Source: JALZAQ01 sp038253885 (GTDB lineage Bacteria; Gemmatimonadota; Gemmatimonadetes; Gemmatimonadales; Gemmatimonadaceae). From it: DNA of 11,492 nucleotides. The notes beneath the pieces are model-generated. The model had not been told where the DNA came from. It did not search any database and was given only the letters and a program-made list of their open reading frames with translations. The position numbers and the translations under genes were made by a program. Of the stretch, positions 7,160-11,492 are shown one piece after another. The stretch is taken from assembly GCA_038253885.1 (NCBI GenBank), contig JBBSGP010000070.1, forward strand, positions 1 to 11,492, in the 5' to 3' direction. Position 1 is the stretch's first letter. Every line of letters starts with the position of its first letter.

Positions 7160-7214
7160 CCGAAAGGCATGACCCGGGTGGGTCTCGAACCCACGACCTA
7201 CGGATTAAAAGTCC
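7160..7214 (-). repeat. left attachment site: orphan tRNA-Lys 3' end (55-bp direct repeat)
   Basis: These 55 bases are identical to 11069-11123. They contain the 3' 45 nucleotides of a tRNA-Lys on the minus strand (7170-7214: anticodon loop, anticodon 3' stem, variable region, T-arm, acceptor 3' strand, discriminator) plus ten bases of 3' flank. The tRNA 5' half is absent; the sequence changes abruptly after 7214. A truncated tRNA 3' end at the far side of an insertion is the standard footprint of tyrosine-recombinase integration, with crossover in or near the anticodon stem-loop. Confidence 0.9.
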
Positions 7215-7444
7215 AGCCCGACTTTCGGCTCGCGGAGTATCTCGAGCGCCCTCCTGGCCTTCTTTCTCGCGTCCGGGTCGCCAGCGGCCACCGCGGCGCC
7301 CAAGGTCTCCTCCTGCAGGAGCATCTCGCGTCCGAGCTCGTCCAGCTCGCCGAAGAGCTTGGCGTGCTCCGCCTGGAGGCGGCTCTGCTTCTCCGCGGCG
7401 CTCTCCGTCGTGGTGGCGGTCACGGCCTCAGCGGCGAGCGTCAT
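7205..7444 (-). CDS. small coiled-coil protein, last gene of tape-measure operon
   Basis: A 79-residue protein starting MTLAAEAV. Residues 15-70 are charged and helical (EKQSRLQAEHAKLFGELDEL, then REMLLQEETLG and ARKKARRALEILREPK), likely one or two helices of a coiled coil. I recognise no family. Its ATG overlaps the TGA of the preceding gene as ATGA (7444-7441) with GGAG just upstream, which favours this start over the in-frame ATG at 7465. The gene ends GLDF-TAA, and the TTT-TAA lies in the attachment repeat: the stop codon is formed by the tRNA-Lys anticodon loop. Since the stop is inside the core repeat, integration or excision would not change the protein. By position it could be a small virion or assembly protein acting after the tape measure; that is inference. 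Confidence 0.65.
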   Translation of the reverse strand: MTLAAEAVTATTTESAAEKQSRLQAEHAKLFGELDELGREMLLQEETLGAAVAAGDPDARKKARRALEILREPKVGLDF

Positions 7445-7599
7445 TTCTGCTCCGGTTGGGCGCAATCGGCGGGCGGCGCGACGGTGCCCTGTGGGGGCCC
7501 ACGCCGAGCGAGCCGGAGCGGGTCGGGCCTAGCCGCGGCCCGCTCGTTCCGCTTCCGGATGAACTCGTCTACCGCGTCGGGCTTCTCGTGCTCAGTCAT
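7441..7599 (-). CDS. small hydrophilic protein following tape measure gene
   Basis: A 52-residue protein starting MTEHEKPDAVDEFIRKRNER, then Arg/Pro/Ala-rich, ending CAQPEQK. It has no domain I recognise. The start is set by an ATGA overlap with the tape measure stop (7599-7596), and its own stop overlaps the next gene the same way (7444-7441); the open frame to 7641 is upstream extension only. The two tight overlaps make translational coupling likely and support reality despite small size. Some phages place small hypothetical genes after the tape measure, but I cannot match this one. Confidence 0.6.
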   Translation of the reverse strand: MTEHEKPDAVDEFIRKRNERAAARPDPLRLARRGPPQGTVAPPADCAQPEQK

Positions 7600-10532
7600 C
7601 TCGGATTTCTCCTCGGGGATCTCGCTGGAATCCAGGCCCACATCTTACCGGCATCCATCGTATTTCCAGTCACCGCCAGCGCCTTGTCTTTCATGATGCT
7701 CGCTATCTCGCCCACGAGTTGCTCGGCGTCCTTCTCCCGCCCACTGATCGTGATGTTGACACCGCCGGTGAACTGCTGAACGACTGTCGGCTCGCCTTTG
7801 CCCGGACTCGCTGACAAAGCCGAGAACTGGCGCCCCAGTCCTTCGAGCGACGTGGTGACGCTCCCGGCCGGACCGATGACAGCCTCCATCAGACTGGCCA
7901 TGCTCCCGGCGGACGTCTTCATCTGCGCAAACGGCGCCGCTACCGCCGAGATCGTGTTCTGGAGAGTGCCGAGCTTATCGGTGCCCGCCCCGGCCGCTGA
8001 GAGTGCATCGAGCACCTTCCCGATGGTGTTGTCCGGCTGCTGGGCGCGAAGCGCCTGGACGACCGCATCCAGCGATGACCCGCCTTGCGTGGCCTGCGCC
8101 TCGAACTCGGCGCGTGCGATCCGGAATCCGGTCGGCACGTTGAGCATGCTCGCTGTCGCGGCACTCGTGGTCTTGTCGAGCTCGTTCAGCGCGTCGGCGG
8201 TCGTCCCGATGATGCCGGCCAGTTGGTCCAGGTTCAGCTTCCCGAAGTCGAGCGCGGTGAGCGCGCCCTTCTGCGTGGTCGCCTCATACAGCGCCTTGAG
8301 CTGCTCGCGGATACTCGCCCGGCCGGCGGCGGATGTCGTGTCGGCCCCGGCGAAGCGATCCCGGATGCCGGGGCCCGCGAGGTTCAGGAGCCCGAGCTCG
8401 CGCTGGATCCGTGAGGCCGGCGTGTCCGGCACGTTGTAGACTTTCGCGCGGAGCTCGGCCTGGGAGCGCTGCGCGTCGAGCCCTTCACCCCACTGGATGG
8501 CCTGCTGAGCCCCCAGCTTCAAGGCGTCCGCGAATTGCTGGAACGCTGGCAGGATCAAGTTGTTGTTCGAGTCGCGGAGCGTGATGCCGTAGTCCTTCGC
8601 GATTCGATCCAAGTCCGTGAACGTGAGGTGGAGTGGGAGAAGGAAATTGGCCAGCTCGATGCCCTGCCTCTCGGCGGGGTTGGAGCCGGGGAAGTTGCCA
8701 GCGTTGCTTCCCGGCAGGAGGAACGCCGCGCGCTGCAACCGGGCTCGCTCGTCGCCGGTGCCGATCTGCAGCGCGACGTTCCGCGCTGTGAGGAGCCCTG
8801 CTGGTCCCTGCAGCGTATTCGAAAGCTTGCTCTGGAGCTGAAGCAGCGCATCCGTGTTGCGCGAGATGATCGATCGCCGCTCCAGCTCCTGCGGGTCCGG
8901 ACCAAAGAGAGTCTGGAATATCGAAACCGCGGCGCCGATGGCCTGGCCGATCGCACCGGCCACATTCACGGCGGCGGTGATCGCCTTGAGGGAATCGCCC
9001 GCAGCCGATGCCTTCTCGAATGCGTCACGAGCCTTGGTGGCCGCGTCGATCCCCTCAAAGAGCTTCAACGCTCCTTCGGCCGCGTGAGCCAATCCGCTGT
9101 CCACGCCCCCGATCGAGACGGCGAGATTCTTGACCGCCGCCGCGGCGAGCTCGAATCGCGACGTCATCGACAAGACGTGCTCGGACGCCGGAGACAGATC
9201 TCCGCCCAGACCAGAGATCTGCACTCGGAGGAACTGAGCCGCGGCGAGCAGCGCCGGGTTGTGGAGTGCCGATGCCAGCCGCTCCATTTCGTCGGCCGAC
9301 TTCGCGAGGTCGCCGACCTGGCTCCGCTCGAGTCGCGCGAGTTGCTCCTGGCCCTCCGCCTGTGTCAGGATCCCGCGTCGGACCTGCTGCTGAACGGTCT
9401 CGCGCCCGGACGCGAGTGTCTGGAAGACAATCTGTGACTTCTGCTGAGCGTCGTTGTAGAGAACCTGATCGGTGAGCAGGTCCGCCATCTCTTTGGCGAC
9501 CACCCCTGCAGCCGCCCCGAGATGCTGCATGTGAGCGACCGCCTGGCCCACTCCACTCGCGAGCGCCAGGGCCTCCGCGGCGGCGCCTGCGACCGCGGCC
9601 GCAGGGCTCACCCGCTCGAGTGGGCCCACATCCCCACGCTGGACGAGGAGCCGAGCCTGTTCCCGCGCCTGGTGTTCGATGGCGAGGATTCTCTCCGTCA
9701 CGCCGCGCCCTTGCGCATCCGCCACCAGCTGCTCGAACGTGAGGATCGCTCGCGCATTCGCCTGCCGCCGTTGCGACTCCTCTGCCTCAAGGCCGATCCG
9801 ATCATGCTGACCGCGGATGCGAATCGTCGTGATCTGGTCCTCGAGTCTCGTCACGTCAGCAAGGCGCTTGTCCGCCTCAAGCGAGCCCGCGATCTCAAAC
9901 GTGGGAGTTTTCTGTCGCTCCGCGAGCACGCGCTGGAGTCCGGCGATCTCTGTTGCCGTCGAGGTCTCACTGATCCGCCGCCGATCATCGTAGTAGCGAG
10001 ACAGCGTGAGTTGCCCCGCAGCGAGAGCGGCGTCATCCGCCGCGCGCATTCTCGCATTCCGCTCGTTGACCTGGGCCAGCTCGGTCGAATTGGCTTGCCC
10101 AATCAGCTCGATGCGTTGCGCCAGCCCTTGGACGGTGAGCTCGTGCTGCTTGCTCTCTCCTGCTGTGGTGAGCGCTGAGAGGGTGGCTCCAAGCGCCGCT
10201 CGATGCTCGGTGACATCGCGGAGAGCCTTGACCGCTTCTCGCGCATCACTCTTGATCGCTGCGATGGGGAACCACGTGGTGTGAGCCAGAGAGAGGCTGA
10301 CCCCAAGTCGGCTCACTCGCTCCGTCATCGTCTTGACCTGATCGTCAATGACACGGAGGTCGGACTGAGCGGTCGTAATAGCCGGTCGGATTTGCTCAGG
10401 CGCGAGGGCCGCGATGTGCTGTTTTGTCAGGTCTGCGAGTTTCGGCCCCTTGTTTGCTCCTCGTTGGCTTGATGGAAGCGCTCGATGAGCACACCGGCGA
10501 GCGCGACGATGGCACCGAGACCGATGGCCCAC
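7596..10532 (-). CDS. phage tail tape measure protein, main part
   Basis: A frame of 978 codons; the first 25 or so (10456-10532) overlap the upstream frame and are probably not used, so homologous sequence starts near ANKGPKLADL. The order is long Gln/Ala/Arg-rich helices with heptad character (about 60-300), hydrophobic Ala/Gly/Val stretches (AAAVAGAAAEALALASGVGQ near 310-330 and INVAGAIGQAIGAAVSIFQTL-like near 530), then a C-terminal region ending in VVQQFTGGVNITISGREKDA, a strand-then-helix ending common in tape measure proteins. Such proteins fill the tail tube, set its length, and pass into the cell with DNA. With the upstream 172-codon frame the product is about 1,116 residues, a usual length for a siphovirus. 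The stop overlaps the next ATG (ATGA). No adjoining tail chaperone, tube or baseplate genes are present. I identify it by architecture and style, not by a conserved catalytic motif. Confidence 0.75.
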   Translation of the reverse strand: MGHRSRCHRRARRCAHRALPSSQRGANKGPKLADLTKQHIAALAPEQIRPAITTAQSDLRVIDDQVKTMTERVSRLGVSLSLAHTTWFPIAAIKSDAREAVKALRDVTEHRAALGATLSALTTAGESKQHELTVQGLAQRIELIGQANSTELAQVNERNARMRAADDAALAAGQLTLSRYYDDRRRISETSTATEIAGLQRVLAERQKTPTFEIAGSLEADKRLADVTRLEDQITTIRIRGQHDRIGLEAEESQRRQANARAILTFEQLVADAQGRGVTERILAIEHQAREQARLLVQRGDVGPLERVSPAAAVAGAAAEALALASGVGQAVAHMQHLGAAAGVVAKEMADLLTDQVLYNDAQQKSQIVFQTLASGRETVQQQVRRGILTQAEGQEQLARLERSQVGDLAKSADEMERLASALHNPALLAAAQFLRVQISGLGGDLSPASEHVLSMTSRFELAAAAVKNLAVSIGGVDSGLAHAAEGALKLFEGIDAATKARDAFEKASAAGDSLKAITAAVNVAGAIGQAIGAAVSIFQTLFGPDPQELERRSIISRNTDALLQLQSKLSNTLQGPAGLLTARNVALQIGTGDERARLQRAAFLLPGSNAGNFPGSNPAERQGIELANFLLPLHLTFTDLDRIAKDYGITLRDSNNNLILPAFQQFADALKLGAQQAIQWGEGLDAQRSQAELRAKVYNVPDTPASRIQRELGLLNLAGPGIRDRFAGADTTSAAGRASIREQLKALYEATTQKGALTALDFGKLNLDQLAGIIGTTADALNELDKTTSAATASMLNVPTGFRIARAEFEAQATQGGSSLDAVVQALRAQQPDNTIGKVLDALSAAGAGTDKLGTLQNTISAVAAPFAQMKTSAGSMASLMEAVIGPAGSVTTSLEGLGRQFSALSASPGKGEPTVVQQFTGGVNITISGREKDAEQLVGEIASIMKDKALAVTGNTMDAGKMWAWIPARSPRRNPR

Positions 10533-10945
10533 TCAGCCAGGAGCGCCGAGCCTGAAATCTGCGCGGCCCCGATCGCCAGACTGGAAAACGCGGATGTGAG
10601 ACCTTCCGCGTTGACCTTGGCACCGCTTGTCGCGAACGACAGCCGCTCCATTGCGCTGAGTACACGGTGTCCCGCTCGCTCGCCGCCCACCGCCGCGCCT
10701 TCGTACGCGCCATTGACTTGATGGATCTGGTCGCGGACGCGCTTGAGCCCGTTCTCGTGCTCAGCGAGCTGCTGCCTGAGCGCTGAGAGGCTTTGCGTGG
10801 CACCCGATGGCGCGACAGCCTGCTGTGACGCCTGGGTTGCCTGAGTGGAGAAGCGCTGGATGTCCGCGAGATGTTGCTCCAGGTCCGACCGCAGCGCGGT
10901 CGGATCGGAGCGCACCTCCATTACAACCCGACTAATCGTCGCCAT
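10427..10945 (-). CDS. N-terminal part of tail tape measure gene (frame break)
   Basis: A 172-codon frame that starts MATISRVVMEVRSD, typical of a tape measure N-terminus. It continues with a coiled-coil segment (RQQLAEHENGLKRVRDQIHQ) and a hydrophobic helix (ALLAEWAIGLGAIVALAGVL), and stops within the next frame. The break lies near 10446-10456. The plausible joined reading passes from RFHQANEEQ to GPKLADLTKQ, and restoring one G to the GGGG run (10446-10449) would fuse the frames. The shift needed is -1, but no classic X-XXY-YYZ slippery heptamer is present, so mutation or sequencing error is likelier than programmed frameshifting. The ATG at 10945 follows GGAGGG (10954-10959) eight bases upstream, a strong site. 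The gene lies about 134 bases downstream of the tRNA-Lys on the same strand, so the tRNA promoter could reach it. Confidence 0.7.
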   Translation of the reverse strand: MATISRVVMEVRSDPTALRSDLEQHLADIQRFSTQATQASQQAVAPSGATQSLSALRQQLAEHENGLKRVRDQIHQVNGAYEGAAVGGERAGHRVLSAMERLSFATSGAKVNAEGLTSAFSSLAIGAAQISGSALLAEWAIGLGAIVALAGVLIERFHQANEEQTRGRNSQT

Positions 10946-10986
10946 TTCAGAGGCCCTCCGGTTGGCGAGCGGAGGACGTCAGAAGC

Positions 10987-11006
10987 GGGCGTTTCGGGGT
11001 ACGCCC
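10987..11006. promoter_or_regulatory. inverted repeat in leader of the tape measure operon
   Basis: GGGCGT-N8-ACGCCC is a perfect 6-bp inverted repeat between the tRNA-Lys 3' end and the tape measure ribosome site. As RNA on the minus strand it would form a short stem 42 bases upstream of the start codon. It could be an operator, a processing signal after the tRNA, or chance in this G+C-rich stretch; there is no T-tract to make it a terminator. Confidence 0.25.
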
Positions 11007-11068
11007 ACCAGTTTGCCACCCAGCCACCGCGGAGGCGGCGGCGCTCTGAGGTGAGCTAAGTTGGTGCG

Positions 11069-11151
<83 letters not shown>

Positions 11152-11262
11152 GGACAACACGGCAATCTAAGCCGCCGGGCGCCGACCCGCACCGGCACAA
11201 ATCTTCTGGTCGAGGCCCGGCCTACTCCGGACACCCGTCGTTCCTTGAATCGGGCACCCCCG

Positions 11263-11492
11263 TCAGCTGTTGGCCTGCACCAACTGAACCTCGAGAGAGA
11301 TCTTGATCTCGTTGCCGACGAGGAATCCGCCCGCCTCGAGCGCCTGGTTCCATTCCAGGCCGAACTGGCGGCGGTCCAGTGATCCGCGGGCGCTGAAGCC
11401 AGCGCGCTGTCCGCCCCACGGGTCCTTTCCCTGCCCTTCGGCCGTCACGTCGAGCGCGATCTCCTTGGTCACGTCGCGAATCGTGAGGTCAC
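11263..11492 (-). CDS. YceI-family protein, C-terminal part
   Basis: The gene starts beyond the right edge. The visible part reads DLTIRDVTKEIALDVTAEGQ at the edge, then GKDPWGGQRAGFSARGSLDR, FGLEWNQALEAGGFLVG and IKISLEVQLVQ. This is the characteristic end of the YceI lipocalin-like domain (the conserved DPWG, FGL.WN and GG.LVG segments). YceI proteins are small, usually exported, and bind long polyisoprenoids or similar amphiphiles; some are stress-induced. The terminal residues VQANS close the protein soon after the last strand, so it probably has only this domain. An internal GTG at 11472 is open but lies inside the domain and is not the start. About 110 bases separate the stop from the tRNA, with no clear signal. 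Confidence 0.93.
   Translation of the reverse strand, partial: DLTIRDVTKEIALDVTAEGQGKDPWGGQRAGFSARGSLDRRQFGLEWNQALEAGGFLVGNEIKISLEVQLVQANS

Noticed and set aside
7169..7696. Plus-strand open frame of 175 codons starting MTRVGLEPTTYGLK
   Set aside because: Its start is the antisense of the tRNA-Lys 3' end, a well-known source of spurious protein annotations. The rest is antisense to the two small genes and the tape measure end.
8535..9437. Plus-strand open frame of 300 codons inside the tape measure region
   Set aside because: Antisense to the tape measure gene. The translation is charged and patternless with no ribosome site.
10446..10456. Programmed -1 ribosomal frameshift in the tape measure gene
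   Set aside because: No X-XXY-YYZ heptamer or clear downstream stem, and the position inside the tape measure N-terminus is atypical. A single-base indel is simpler.

Overview
High-GC bacterial chromosomal DNA with strong Shine-Dalgarno sequences (GGAGG type), a tRNA gene without an encoded CCA, and lipoprotein-type DUF305 genes. This suits a soil or sediment bacterium. Gemmatimonadota or a similar high-GC phylum is my guess from protein style only; no marker gene fixes the taxon.

Positions 1-5062 form a copper/metal handling block. On the minus strand it carries a 16-Cys cytosolic copper-storage protein (Csp type), two DUF305 lipoproteins, and a long membrane protein that joins a DUF4396 membrane domain, a His/Met-rich linker and a complete four-motif multicopper oxidase. 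An NTF2/DUF4440-like secreted protein is transcribed divergently from the second DUF305 gene and converges on the oxidase. The likely division of labour is extracytoplasmic Cu(I) oxidation (oxidase), envelope metal or copper-linked function (DUF305) and cytosolic Cu(I) buffering (Csp). That combined role is inferred from family knowledge.

Positions 5063-5597 hold no gene I can defend. Positions 5598-7158 hold a polysaccharide flippase (Wzx/MATE-type) broken by at least three frame changes and lacking a clear start, so it is treated as a pseudogene.

Positions 7160-11123 are the most unusual part. A perfect 55-bp direct repeat lies at 7160-7214 and 11069-11123. The right copy is the 3' part of an intact tRNA-Lys(TTT) gene (11079-11151, minus strand), and the left copy is an orphan tRNA 3' end. 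This is the signature of a tyrosine-recombinase integration at a tRNA. The 3.9-kb insert has no integrase. It holds a phage tail tape measure gene (about 1,116 codons, one frame break near its start) and two small genes chained to it by ATGA overlaps. The last gene ends on a TAA supplied by the tRNA anticodon loop inside the repeat. The insert is either a prophage reduced to its tape-measure operon, a very small integrase-less satellite, or an assembly collapse.

Beyond the tRNA, the window ends in the C-terminal part of a YceI-family protein on the minus strand.
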